Source of the DNA: Sphingomonas sp. LY54
GTDB lineage: Bacteria > Pseudomonadota > Alphaproteobacteria > Sphingomonadales > Sphingomonadaceae
Assembly (NCBI RefSeq): GCF_035594035.1
Contig: NZ_CP141588.1
Coordinates: 1,509,501 to 1,573,500, forward strand
Direction of reading: 5' to 3'
Length of the DNA: 64,000 nt
Positions 34,537 to 42,820 of the stretch are shown here, in pieces. The translations under genes and the position numbers were made by a program. The notes beneath the pieces are model-generated. The model did no database searches. It worked only from the letters and a program-made list of their open reading frames with translations, and was not told where the DNA came from. Every line of letters begins with the position of its first letter. Positions within the stretch are counted from its first letter, which is position 1.

Positions 34537-36456
34537 ATGGACCTTCTGGGCAGCAACGAAATGGGATCGACCGACGTGAGCAACGCCACCGTCGAGACGA
34601 CGCCTAAGCCCGTCGCCGAGAAGGCCGCCAAGCCGGCCAAGCCCGATTCGAAGAGCGTCGCCGTCCGCCGCTTCACGGTGAAGACCGACGACAGCCGCGA
34701 TTCGCTGCTCACCGAATTCGGCAAGGACACTCTGCGCGACCGCTACCTCCTTCCCGACGAAAGCTACCAGGACCTGTTCGCGCGCGTCGCCTCGGCTTAT
34801 GCCGACGATGCCGACCATGCGCAGCGCGTCTACGACTATATCTCGAAATTGTGGTTCATGCCGGCCACCCCGGTCCTTTCGAACGGCGGCACCGGCCGCG
34901 GCCTGCCCATCTCCTGCTATCTCAACAGCGTCACCGACAGCCTCAACGGCATTCTCGAGACCTGGAACGAGAATGTCTGGCTCGCCTCGCGCGGCGGCGG
35001 CATCGGCACCTATTGGGGCAATGTTCGCGGCATCGGTGAGCCGGTCGGCCTCAACGGCAAGACCAGCGGAATCATCCCGTTCGTCCGCGTCATGGACTCG
35101 CTGACGCTCGCGATCAGCCAGGGCTCGCTGCGCCGCGGCTCGGCCGCCTGCTATCTCGACATCTCGCACCCCGAGATCGAGGAGTTCCTCGAGATCCGGA
35201 AGCCCTCGGGTGACTTCAACCGCAAGGCGCTGAACCTCCACCACGGCGTGCTCGTCACCGACGAGTTCATGGAGTGCGTCCGCGCCGGCAGCGAGTGGGT
35301 CCTGCGCTCGCCCAAGGACGGCTCGGAGCGCGGCACTGTCGATGCCCGCAGCCTGTTCCAGAAGCTGGTCGAGACCCGCCTCCAGACCGGCGAGCCCTAC
35401 ATCATCTTCATCGATCAGGTGAACCGGTCGATGCCCAAGCATCACCGCGATCTCGGCCTCAAGGTCTCGACTTCGAACCTGTGCTCCGAGATCACGCTGC
35501 CGACCGGCATCGACCATCTCGGCAACGCCCGCACCGCGGTCTGCTGCCTGTCGTCGCTGAACCTCGAAACCTGGGACCAGTGGAACGGCGACAAGATGTT
35601 CATCGAGGACGTCATGCGCTTCCTCGACAACGTCCTCAGCGACTATATCGAGCGCGCGCCCGACGAAATGGCGCGGGCCAAGTACAGCGCCGAGCGTGAG
35701 CGCTCGGTCGGCCTCGGCGTGATGGGCTTCCATTCCTTCCTCCAGGCGCGCGGCCTAGCGTTCGAAGGGGCCATGGCGAAGAGCTGGAACCTCAAGATCT
35801 TCAAGCACATCGCCCAGCAGGCGCAGGAAGCCTCGATGATGCTCGCCCACGAGCGCGGCCCCTGCCCGGACGCGGCCGACATGGGCGTGATGGAACGCTT
35901 TTCGTGCAAGATGGCGATCGCGCCGACCGCCTCGATCTCGATCATCTGCGGCGGCACCTCGGCCTGCATCGAGCCGATCCCGGGCAACATCTACACCCAC
36001 AAGACGCTGTCGGGCAGCTTCTCGATCCGCAATCCGCATCTCGAGAAGCTGCTGATCGAGAAATCGAAGAACTCGGAAGCAGTGTGGAACTCGATCCTCG
36101 AGCAGGGCGGCTCGGTCCAGCATCTCGATTTCCTGACCCAGGAAGAGAAGGACACGTTCAAGACGAGCTTCGAGATCGACCAGCGCTGGCTGCTCGAGCT
36201 CGCCGCCGACCGGACGCCCTATATCGACCAGGCGACCTCGCTCAATCTGTTCATCCCGGCCGACGTCGAGAAGTGGGACCTGCTAATGCTCCACTTCCGC
36301 GCCTGGGAGCTCGGTGTGAAGTCGCTTTACTATCTGCGCTCCAAGTCGGTGCAGCGCGCCGGCTTCGCGGGCGGCGTCGAGGCCGACAACACGCCCGATC
36401 TCAAGCAGATCGAGCTGCAGACCACCGATTATGACGAATGTCTCGCTTGCCAGTGA
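34537..36456 (+). CDS. nrdA: Ribonucleoside-diphosphate reductase alpha subunit, class I, without ATP-cone
   Basis: A protein of 639 residues. The catalytic core is intact: PISCYLNSV (first redox Cys), SNLCSEITLP (radical Cys loop), CCLSSLNLETW and the C-terminal redox tail DECLACQ. MAIAPTASISIICGGTSAC is the family fingerprint. It reduces NDPs to dNDPs with the beta subunit. The N terminus, rich in Ala/Lys/Pro, is too short for the ATP-cone of E. coli NrdA (761 residues). The start MDLLGSNEMG at 34537 has AAGGA 8 bases upstream. nrdB does not follow. Confidence 0.92.
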   Translation: MDLLGSNEMGSTDVSNATVETTPKPVAEKAAKPAKPDSKSVAVRRFTVKTDDSRDSLLTEFGKDTLRDRYLLPDESYQDLFARVASAYADDADHAQRVYDYISKLWFMPATPVLSNGGTGRGLPISCYLNSVTDSLNGILETWNENVWLASRGGGIGTYWGNVRGIGEPVGLNGKTSGIIPFVRVMDSLTLAISQGSLRRGSAACYLDISHPEIEEFLEIRKPSGDFNRKALNLHHGVLVTDEFMECVRAGSEWVLRSPKDGSERGTVDARSLFQKLVETRLQTGEPYIIFIDQVNRSMPKHHRDLGLKVSTSNLCSEITLPTGIDHLGNARTAVCCLSSLNLETWDQWNGDKMFIEDVMRFLDNVLSDYIERAPDEMARAKYSAERERSVGLGVMGFHSFLQARGLAFEGAMAKSWNLKIFKHIAQQAQEASMMLAHERGPCPDAADMGVMERFSCKMAIAPTASISIICGGTSACIEPIPGNIYTHKTLSGSFSIRNPHLEKLLIEKSKNSEAVWNSILEQGGSVQHLDFLTQEEKDTFKTSFEIDQRWLLELAADRTPYIDQATSLNLFIPADVEKWDLLMLHFRAWELGVKSLYYLRSKSVQRAGFAGGVEADNTPDLKQIELQTTDYDECLACQ

Positions 36457-36516
36457 CCCGCTTTCTCCCGGGCGGGAAGCTCGCCGGTTTGTAAGCGTGG
36501 GGGTAGCGTAAGCGTA

Positions 36517-36547
36517 TCGGGGCCGGGAAACCGGCCCCGACCTTTTT
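36517..36547 (+). terminator. Intrinsic terminator after nrdA
   Basis: TCGGGGCCGG and CCGGCCCCGA pair perfectly over 10 bases around GAAA, followed by CCTTTTT. It also lies just beyond the stop of the convergent regulator gene at 36559. Confidence 0.85.
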
Positions 36548-36558
36548 GGGGCGTCCGC

Positions 36559-37710
36559 TTATTCGAAGTAAGCGGCGATCACCGCGGCGACATCGGCCGG
36601 GTCGAGCGCGTCCAGCGCCACCTCGCGGTCGGGCACCTGGCTGTAGCCCTTCATCGCGCCGTTGCGGTCGAACGTGACCGAGAGCAGCCGCAGCCCGTCC
36701 ACTTCGCGCACCACAGCCAGCCCGCCCGACGAGGGAAAGCGCTCGGGATCGACGACGATCGTGGCGCTCCCCGGCAGCCCGCCGCCCAAGCTGGGCCTGC
36801 AGACCCGCAGCCCATAAGCGCGCGGGCCGGCCGTGCGGGGCGCTTCCACCGACGCGCCGGTCGCCGCCTTGGCGATCAGCCCGTCGGCGAGCGGCGCCCC
36901 GAACACCGGCAGCAGCCGAGCCGTTCCCGCTACATCCACAGCGGGAACCGCAGGCTCGGCAATGGCTGCGGGCGCCGCCGGTGCCTCGGCCGGCGCCGCG
37001 CCGGCAAGCTGGGCGCGCAATTCCGCCACGCGCGCGCGCGTCTTGGCGATGCGCAGTTCGGGATTGGAAATGCCGTCGAGCAGCGCGTTGAGCGCGCCGG
37101 CGGCATGGAGCGCGCGCACCCGATCCCGCAGCCCTGCGACGTTGGCGACATCAAAGATTCGACACAAAGCGGCGACCGTCGCGTCGTTCCAGCGGTCGAG
37201 CGTCTTGTGGGCATTCTCGATGCGGGAGAGGATGACGGGCGGAATGCCATAATCCTTGTCGAGCGCGGCGATCGTCAGCGCGGCGTCCGAAGTCCGGCGG
37301 TGGCGAAGGGCCGCGCCGAGCAACGCGGCGAAGGTTTCGGCGTCGCGGTCGAAGCTGCGGTCGTCGTGGATCTCCGCGGCCCACGCCGGGAGATCGAAGG
37401 CGGGATCGCCGATGTCGACCAGGAGGTCGCTGGGCGCCACGCGAAGTGCTGCGGCGATGCGCACCAGTTCCTCGGCCTTGGCGAAGACCTCGCCGCGCTC
37501 GATCTTGGACAATCTTATATAGGGGATGTCCGGCAGCGCCTCGGCCAAGGCGAGCAGCTTGGGATAACCGGCGCGCTTGCGCAGCGCCCGCAGATTATTG
37601 GGAAAGACGATCGTCTTGTAGCGATCGATCCGGACGTCGCGCCCTCCGGCGGGCGGCGGCCGCCGCCTCGCACCGGTTATCTTCACGGTGCCCGCCCGTT
37701 TTCCGCCCAT
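36559..37710 (-). CDS. Double helix-turn-helix regulator with LexA/S24-like C-terminal domain
   Basis: A protein of 383 residues. Two XRE-like helix-turn-helix units are visible: NLRALRKRAGYPKLLALAEAL at about 38-95 and IAALDKDYGIPPVILSRIENAHK at about 140-200. After an Ala/Pro-rich linker, the C-terminal 100 residues (PGSATIVVDPERFPSSGGLAV and GYSQVPDREVALDAL) resemble a LexA/S24 dimerisation fold. The catalytic Ser/Lys pair is not evident. It sits at the edge of the flagellar cluster, on the same strand as the sigma factor gene, with a TCCTATAG site upstream. A flagellar regulatory role is inferred from position. Confidence 0.75.
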   Translation of the reverse strand: MGGKRAGTVKITGARRRPPPAGGRDVRIDRYKTIVFPNNLRALRKRAGYPKLLALAEALPDIPYIRLSKIERGEVFAKAEELVRIAAALRVAPSDLLVDIGDPAFDLPAWAAEIHDDRSFDRDAETFAALLGAALRHRRTSDAALTIAALDKDYGIPPVILSRIENAHKTLDRWNDATVAALCRIFDVANVAGLRDRVRALHAAGALNALLDGISNPELRIAKTRARVAELRAQLAGAAPAEAPAAPAAIAEPAVPAVDVAGTARLLPVFGAPLADGLIAKAATGASVEAPRTAGPRAYGLRVCRPSLGGGLPGSATIVVDPERFPSSGGLAVVREVDGLRLLSVTFDRNGAMKGYSQVPDREVALDALDPADVAAVIAAYFE

Positions 37711-37742
37711 GACCCGTCCCCCAAGCCCATCCCGAAACGCCC

Positions 37743-37750
37743 CTATAGGA
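37743..37750 (-). promoter_or_regulatory. TCCTATAAT-like element upstream of the double-HTH regulator gene
   Basis: On the minus strand TATCCTATAGG is a weaker form of the cluster's recurring -10-like element. It lies about 35 bases before the start at 37710. Confidence 0.35.
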
Positions 37751-37800
37751 TACCGTAATAACCGATGGTTGGGAGGCTGTCGAGCAGGCCTTCCAGTGGC

Positions 37801-38325
37801 TTAGTGGAGGGCGAGATCGGGCTCCGGCTCGGCGAGCGCCCAGGGGCCGCTGGCACGGAATGGGAGCAATGCGTCGGCGGGCGCCCGGCGCGCCGCATGG
37901 TCGCTGAGCCAGGCGGACGTGAGCGCAGCAGGATGGCCGGGCGAGACGGCAAGCCCCGTGCCGTCGGTCACCACGCCTATGCGTGACGGCACGGCATTGG
38001 CCGGCCAGCGTCGCGCGAGATGCAGCGCGACGAGCGGCGCCCGGGCCTTGAGCTCGAGCGCAGCGGCCGCGGCCAGCGGCCGTTCGAACGCTTGGTGCTG
38101 AATGGGCGCCCCGACCTGGAAGCTCTGGTCCCATGGCAGGAGTTCGACTTCGCCGGTCCGGCGGTCGGTGACGATGCTGAGCAGCGGCGCGCCGAGATCG
38201 GCCATGAGCGCCTGCGCAGGCGCAAGCAGCCGCCGCGCCGCGGTCATCAATGCGGGCTCCGCGCCGCTTTCGGCGCAAGTCCGGTCAAAGGCGGGCGATT
38301 CTGCGCCCTCTGTCTTAGGCTTCAC
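37801..38325 (-). CDS. Unrecognised protein of the flagellar cluster, 174 residues
   Basis: A soluble protein of 174 residues with no signal peptide and no transmembrane segment. The start is GTG at 38325 with AAGGGG 9 bases upstream. The sequence has alternating hydrophobic strands (LLSIVTDRRTGEVELLPW; RIGVVTDGTGLAVSPGH) suggestive of a mixed alpha/beta domain. I do not recognise a family. It lies between the sigma factor and double-HTH genes, and a TATAAT element about 28 bases upstream gives it its own start. It could be a regulator or chaperone. Confidence 0.65.
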   Translation of the reverse strand: MKPKTEGAESPAFDRTCAESGAEPALMTAARRLLAPAQALMADLGAPLLSIVTDRRTGEVELLPWDQSFQVGAPIQHQAFERPLAAAAALELKARAPLVALHLARRWPANAVPSRIGVVTDGTGLAVSPGHPAALTSAWLSDHAARRAPADALLPFRASGPWALAEPEPDLALH

Positions 38326-38347
38326 TTGGTCGAACCCCTTGTGCTTG

Positions 38348-38363
38348 CCTCCATTATAGGAGG
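38348..38363 (-). promoter_or_regulatory. TCCTATAAT element, palindromic form, upstream of the 174-residue gene
   Basis: CCTCCATTATAGGAGG is nearly self-complementary: CCTCC and GGAGG flank TATAAT read on the minus strand. The TATAAT (38353-38358) is 28 bases from the GTG start. Confidence 0.5.
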
Positions 38364-38411
38364 CCCGCAGGGCTTGGACCGGTTTCCTCCGCGTTCGCGG
38401 AGCAGCATTCC

Positions 38412-39503
38412 TTAATGGATGAGCGAGTTGCCTTCGCCGGATCCCGCCGCCCGCGCGACCGCGCTATCCGTCGCGCTGTCGAGCGCATTGTCGCCCTCAG
38501 CGCGGATCGGCCCGGTCGGCGCGATGGCGACGACGCGCGTCAGACGATTATGGGGCTGGTCCATCTCGGGAAGGATGTTGGCCTCGACCGTCTCTACCGG
38601 CTTGGCTGCCTTCTTGCGCGGCTTGGCGGCGACCGCGGTCGGCTTGCGGTCCTCGGCCATCATCGCGAACTTGGGATGGCTGGCGGTGAGCTCGCCGATC
38701 GTCTTGGCGGCGCGCTTGGTGATCTGGCGGACGCGTTCCTTGGTGAGGCCTGTGTCGGCACCGAGCTCGTCCAGGGTGGCGACGTCGAACACGCGGCGCT
38801 CGACAATGGCGCGGTTGCGGGCGAGCTTGGCTTCCAGTTTCTCGAGCTCCTCCGGCTCGATGCCGCGGAAGCGGGCCGGGACGCGGCTCGGGACATTGTC
38901 GCGGAGCGCGCCGGGCTGGGTTGCGATGACGCGCTTGGCCCGCGGCCGCTTGCGGAGTTGCTCGAGCCCGACGGTGCGCAGGTGCTCGATATATTCTTCG
39001 ACCAGGGCGGCGGTCGCGGCCTGGGCCAGATAGGCGGAGGCGCCCGCCTCGACCCGCTCCAGCGCGTCCTCGTCCTCAATGATTGCCTCGATCGTCCCTT
39101 CGTCGCCGTCGGCGCCATAAGCAATATTGTGGATGGAGACCGTGGTCGCCTCGACCTTCTTGGCCGACGAACGCTGGTCGGTCATCAGGCGGAAGCGCAG
39201 GCTCTGCATCTCACCGCGGATCTGCCAGTTTACGAAAGTGGTGAACTGCGCCTTTTCCGGCTCGTACGCCTCAATCGCGCGGTGCACCGCGATGGCGGCG
39301 GCCTGCTCGGCATCTTCCCAGTAAGCGGCGAGGCCGTATTGGCGGATGAAGTGGCGGATGCGAGGCGCGATCAGCTTCAGGATCGAAGCGAAGGCCTTGT
39401 CGACATTGTGGCGCTGGCGGACGCTCGGCTTCACGCCCTCGGCCGGCCGGTTGGCGATGACGCTGGCGACCAGGGCTTCCAGCGCGACAGTGGTCTTCGA
39501 CAT
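38412..39503 (-). CDS. Divergent sigma-70-family RNA polymerase sigma factor in the flagellar cluster
   Basis: A protein of 363 residues. Region 2 spans about 40-105: AYWEDAEQAAAIAVHRAIEAY and QFTTFVNWQIRGEMQSLRFR (the -10 recognition and melting helix; compare FTTYAVQRIRGAM in FliA). Region 4 is at about 232-272: TLDELGADTGLTKERVRQITKRA, a clear -35 helix-turn-helix. Region 3 is poorly conserved. A 90-residue Lys/Pro/Ala tail follows. It is not a standard RpoD, RpoH or FliA. Its place among flagellar genes suggests that it transcribes them, perhaps from the TCCTATAAT sites. Two such sites lie upstream. Confidence 0.85.
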   Translation of the reverse strand: MSKTTVALEALVASVIANRPAEGVKPSVRQRHNVDKAFASILKLIAPRIRHFIRQYGLAAYWEDAEQAAAIAVHRAIEAYEPEKAQFTTFVNWQIRGEMQSLRFRLMTDQRSSAKKVEATTVSIHNIAYGADGDEGTIEAIIEDEDALERVEAGASAYLAQAATAALVEEYIEHLRTVGLEQLRKRPRAKRVIATQPGALRDNVPSRVPARFRGIEPEELEKLEAKLARNRAIVERRVFDVATLDELGADTGLTKERVRQITKRAAKTIGELTASHPKFAMMAEDRKPTAVAAKPRKKAAKPVETVEANILPEMDQPHNRLTRVVAIAPTGPIRAEGDNALDSATDSAVARAAGSGEGNSLIH

Positions 39504-39618
39504 GTTCAGTCCCCCCCATCAGGGAGAGCAGCGACCCCCGCGCTCTCCTGTGGTGAGGTCCTTTTGACGGCGAAGGTTTAACGGCCGCGTTATCCTATGC
39601 TCCGGACATGTACGTATC

Positions 39619-39626
39619 TTATAGGA
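39619..39626 (-). promoter_or_regulatory. TCCTATAAT-like element upstream of the sigma factor gene
   Basis: On the minus strand ATCCTATAAG, about 115 bases before the sigma factor start. It is the nearest of two copies. Confidence 0.45.
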
Positions 39627-39731
39627 TGGCGAACGGCCCACAGTGCTGGGAAAGCCCAGGTTTTCTGCGATTCAGAGGTTAATTTCGCAGCAACGAATAG
39701 GATCGGTGGTCGTTGCCGGGCCTCTTAATCC

Positions 39732-39739
39732 TTATAGGA
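39732..39739 (-). promoter_or_regulatory. Second TCCTATAAT-like element upstream of the sigma factor gene
   Basis: On the minus strand CCGCAACAATCCTATAAG. The core sits in a short dyad (AATCC and GGATT around TTATA). CCGCA lies 9 bases before TCCTATAA, as in the flbT and fliL copies. Confidence 0.45.
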
Positions 39740-39798
39740 TTGTTGCGGAGCGATTTCCGTTTTCGACCAAAAAAAGCGATTCGGCCGTTCGATTCGAA

Positions 39799-39945
39799 TC
39801 ACGCCGCCCGAACGCTGGCGACGAAGGCGCTCACTTGCCGGGTCAGCGCGTCGAGGACCGGGCGGAATTCGTCGAGCAAGGCGCGGTCGGCGGGGGTAAA
39901 GCCAACGAAGGCGAGGCGGTCGACGAGTTCGGCGCTGACGGTCAT
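39799..39945 (-). CDS. Putative 48-residue protein resembling the start of a globin-coupled sensor
   Basis: MTVSAELVDRLAFVGFTPAD and RALLDEFRPVLDALTRQVS resemble the first helices of protoglobin-type sensor domains, but the frame stops where the heme helices would begin. There is no good Shine-Dalgarno sequence before the ATG at 39945. A TCCTATAAA element lies 72-79 bases upstream. It may be a real small protein, a gene remnant or chance. The likeness to protoglobins is by eye only. Confidence 0.4.
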   Translation of the reverse strand: MTVSAELVDRLAFVGFTPADRALLDEFRPVLDALTRQVSAFVASVRAA

Positions 39946-40016
39946 TGCATATCCATGGCGGCGGGGGCGGGCCGACTTTGTGTTCGAAGGTGAAACCGCG
40001 GGGACAGCTCTACCCT

Positions 40017-40024
40017 TTATAGGA
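40017..40024 (-). promoter_or_regulatory. TCCTATAAA element upstream of the 48-residue ORF
   Basis: On the minus strand CCGCACCCCCTCCTATAAAG. CCGCA lies 10 bases before TCCTATAA. It falls between the muramidase stop (40068) and the mini-ORF, so it should start a transcript running towards the sigma factor gene. Confidence 0.45.
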
Positions 40025-40067
40025 GGGGGTGCGGCGGGTGGTCCGCCGCCGCGCCAAATATGCCGGT

Positions 40068-41027
40068 TCAGGCGTCGAAGCGTGCCGGCCGGACGTTGCG
40101 CCCGACATAGTTCAGCAGCCAGCCGCGGTGGGCATCGGTCGCGTCGCCGGCGGCGGCGATACGCTGGCCGGCTGCGGCCGCGCCGACCTGGGCGGAGAGC
40201 AAGAGGCGCGCGCGCGCCGAATCCAGGCCGCCCTTCATGAACTTGATCGCGTCGCCGACGCCGAGATGGTGGCCGAGATAGGCGGCATGGGCGACGCCCT
40301 CCATGCTGTCGCCGACCGCCACCCCCGCCCGGCGCAGCCGATCGAGATTGCCGCGGGCATAATCGGCCGTGGCCTGGATCGAGGCCGCCGGGTCGTAGCG
40401 CAAAGCCAGCAGTTCGGAGCGGGCGCCGCGCGCCACTTTGCCGTTTTCGGTCAGCCAGCCGCGCGCCTTCGCCTCTCCATTGAGCCAAGTGCCCGGCCGT
40501 TCGGCCTCGCTCTGCCAGGTACCGCTCAAGAACTGGCCGAGCCCCGCCGCGCTGGAGCGCGGGTTGCGGGAATAGGCTTTCCAGCCGCCGTCGCGGTCCT
40601 TGGCCGCCTCGGCATCGACGATCGCGGCCAGCGCCGCCGCCGGTATGCCGGTGCGGGCCGCGGCCGCGTTCAGGCTGGCCTCGTGGCGGGCATTGACGCC
40701 GAGCCCGCCGGCGCGGCCGACCGCCACCGCGGCTTCCGGCACGCGCGTGTCCTCGACCGCGGGCTGCGCCGCGGGCGCGGCGACCGGCGCCGTCGGCGTA
40801 CTGGCCGCGGGGCGCGGTGCGCCCAAGGCCGCCAGCAATGAATCGAAATCGGTCATCGCACCGGCGGCTTCGGTCGGCGCCGCTTCGGGACTGCCGAAGT
40901 CGCCGCCGTCGCCAAGCGCGGCCCGCCACAGGCGGCTCGTCAGCTCGGAGCGCGCCTGGGTATAGATGAGTTCGGCCTTCTGCTCGGGCCGCATCTGGGC
41001 GAGATCGAGACGCGCGATCATCGTCAC
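40068..41027 (-). CDS. Lytic transglycosylase-like (muramidase) protein of the flagellar cluster
   Basis: A protein of 319 residues. After a 110-residue Ala/Pro-rich region, ASLNAAAARTGIPAAALAAIVDAEA is the start of a lysozyme-like fold with the likely catalytic Glu, followed by RNPRSSAAGLGQFLSGTWQ (the SAGLGQF motif of transglycosylases) and AYLGHHLGVGDAIKFM. It probably opens peptidoglycan for the flagellar rod, as FlgJ does elsewhere; no signal peptide is seen, so it may leave through the flagellar exporter. The start is GTG at 41027, overlapping fliJ (GTGA). An ATG two codons later is the alternative. Confidence 0.8.
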   Translation of the reverse strand: MTMIARLDLAQMRPEQKAELIYTQARSELTSRLWRAALGDGGDFGSPEAAPTEAAGAMTDFDSLLAALGAPRPAASTPTAPVAAPAAQPAVEDTRVPEAAVAVGRAGGLGVNARHEASLNAAAARTGIPAAALAAIVDAEAAKDRDGGWKAYSRNPRSSAAGLGQFLSGTWQSEAERPGTWLNGEAKARGWLTENGKVARGARSELLALRYDPAASIQATADYARGNLDRLRRAGVAVGDSMEGVAHAAYLGHHLGVGDAIKFMKGGLDSARARLLLSAQVGAAAAGQRIAAAGDATDAHRGWLLNYVGRNVRPARFDA

Positions 41028-41470
41028 CGGCCCCCGCTGCCCGCGCGGTTCGCCTTCATCTGGCGCGCGCGCAGGAATGCGGCGCCGGAGAAATCGTCGG
41101 CGCGCGCCTGCTCGGCATTGGCGGCGGCCCTTTCCTCCTCGGCGCGGTATCGACCGGCGGCGCCGTCGATCGCCTTGAACGAGCCGTAGGCGGCGAGCGC
41201 CTCGGCACGCAGCCGGTCGAGCCGGCCGGCAATGACCTTGCCCTCCTGGTCGAGCCGTACGCGCTCGGCGCGCATTCGCGAGACATAAGCGAAGCTCGAC
41301 ATCATCGGATCGTCGGCAGCGGCGTGGCTTTCGCGGACGACCGCCGCCTCGACCGCGCGCGCCGAATTCTCGACCTGGACGAGCTGGGTGACCTCGATGT
41401 TGATCGCGACGCGGACGTCGTCGATCGCGCGCTGCTGGACGCGCAGGGCGCCGTCATAGGGAGTCTTCAT
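41024..41470 (-). CDS. fliJ: FliJ-like flagellar export chaperone
   Basis: A protein of 148 residues, almost fully alpha-helical and charged, from MKTPYDGALRVQQRAIDDVR to the basic ARQMKANRAGSGGR. Length, predicted coiled coil and position right after fliI (4-base overlap) identify it as FliJ, the central stalk and escort of the export ATPase. Sequence alone would not be decisive, as FliJ is poorly conserved. Confidence 0.78.
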   Translation of the reverse strand: MKTPYDGALRVQQRAIDDVRVAINIEVTQLVQVENSARAVEAAVVRESHAAADDPMMSSFAYVSRMRAERVRLDQEGKVIAGRLDRLRAEALAAYGSFKAIDGAAGRYRAEEERAAANAEQARADDFSGAAFLRARQMKANRAGSGGR

Positions 41471-42813
41471 TGTTCGGTCTCCGGAGCCGGCTCGGGCTCG
41501 GCCAGGATCGTCTGCAGCGATGCGAAGGTTTCGCCCGCATAGCCGCGGTCGCCCTTGCCCTGCTTGAGCAGTTCCTCGATCTGGGGCGCGAGGCGGATGG
41601 CCTCATCGACCTCGGCGCGGCTGCCTTCCTTATAGGCGCCGAGCCGGATCATCTCCTCCATGTCGCCATAGGTGGAGAGGGTGCGGCGCGCATCGAGCCG
41701 CAGCGCATTCTCCTCCGGCGTGTGACAGTTGGGCAGAGTCCGCGAGATCGATTTCAGCACGTCGATCGCCGGGTAGCGGCCGCGCTCGGCGATACGGCGG
41801 GTGATCACCACGTGGCCGTCGAGAATGCCGCGCACGGCGTCGGCGACCGGCTCATTATGATCGTCGCCGTCGACGAGGACGGTGAACAGGCCGGTGATCG
41901 ACCCCTGGCCGGGCAGGCCGGGGCCGGCGCGCTCGAGCAGCCGCGGCAGCTCGGCGAACACGGTCGGCGTATAGCCCTTGGTAGCGGGTGGCTCGCCGCT
42001 GGCGAGGCCGATCTCGCGCTGCGCCATCGCGAAGCGCGTGACCGAATCCATCAGGCACAGGACGTTGAGGCCCTGGTCACGGAAATGCTCGGCGATGGCG
42101 AGCGTGGTCCATGCCGCCTGGCGCCGCATCAGCGCGGGCTCGTCCGAAGTCGCGACGACGACGACGCTGCGCGCCATGCCTTCGGGGCCGAGATCGTCCT
42201 CTACGAATTCCTGCACCTCGCGGCCGCGTTCGCCGATCAGGCCGATCACGGCGACATCGCATTCGGTCCAGCGCGCGAGCATCGAGAGCAGGACCGACTT
42301 GCCGACGCCGGAGCCGGCGAACAGGCCGAGCCGCTGGCCGCGGCACAAAGGCGCAAAGATGTCGAGCGCGCGGACACCGGTCTCGATCTTGGCGCCGACC
42401 CGGGCGCGCGCGGCAGCCGGAGGCGGCATGCCCTTGATCAAGCGCGGCAGCTCGCCCGGCTCGAGCGGACCCTTGCCGTCGACCGCACGGCCGAGGCCGT
42501 CGACCATGCGGCCAAGCCAGGCTTCGGACGGGCGCAGCACCATCTGGCCGGCGCGCAAATCGGCCCGCGAGCCGGAGGTGACCCCGGTCGGGTCGCTGAA
42601 CGGCAGGCAGTGGGCGATATTTCGATCGAGCCCGGTCACTTCGGCTTCGACGGCGCCGTTGGTGGCGACGACGCTGATCCTGGAGCCGATCTGGGCGGCG
42701 CCGACCAGGCCCTCGACCTCGATCAGCGCGCCGCGCACCGCGACGACGCGGCCGAAGCGCTGGTCGGGCGATAGGCCGCGCAGCGCCGCGGCCGCCGAGG
42801 CGAGCGTCGCCAT
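41467..42813 (-). CDS. fliI: Flagellum-specific ATPase FliI
   Basis: A protein of 448 residues. Walker A is AGSGVGKS at about 166-173, followed by CDVAVIGLIGERGREVQEF, Walker B in GLNVLCLMDSVTRFAMAQREIGL and the family motif GSITGLFTVLVDGDDHNEPVADAVRGILDGH (in parts). It powers loading of export substrates at the flagellar type III apparatus. It is 7 bases downstream of flbT and overlaps fliJ, so flbT-fliI-fliJ-muramidase form an operon. Confidence 0.95.
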   Translation of the reverse strand: MATLASAAAALRGLSPDQRFGRVVAVRGALIEVEGLVGAAQIGSRISVVATNGAVEAEVTGLDRNIAHCLPFSDPTGVTSGSRADLRAGQMVLRPSEAWLGRMVDGLGRAVDGKGPLEPGELPRLIKGMPPPAAARARVGAKIETGVRALDIFAPLCRGQRLGLFAGSGVGKSVLLSMLARWTECDVAVIGLIGERGREVQEFVEDDLGPEGMARSVVVVATSDEPALMRRQAAWTTLAIAEHFRDQGLNVLCLMDSVTRFAMAQREIGLASGEPPATKGYTPTVFAELPRLLERAGPGLPGQGSITGLFTVLVDGDDHNEPVADAVRGILDGHVVITRRIAERGRYPAIDVLKSISRTLPNCHTPEENALRLDARRTLSTYGDMEEMIRLGAYKEGSRAEVDEAIRLAPQIEELLKQGKGDRGYAGETFASLQTILAEPEPAPETEQ

Positions 42814-42820
42814 CGAACGA

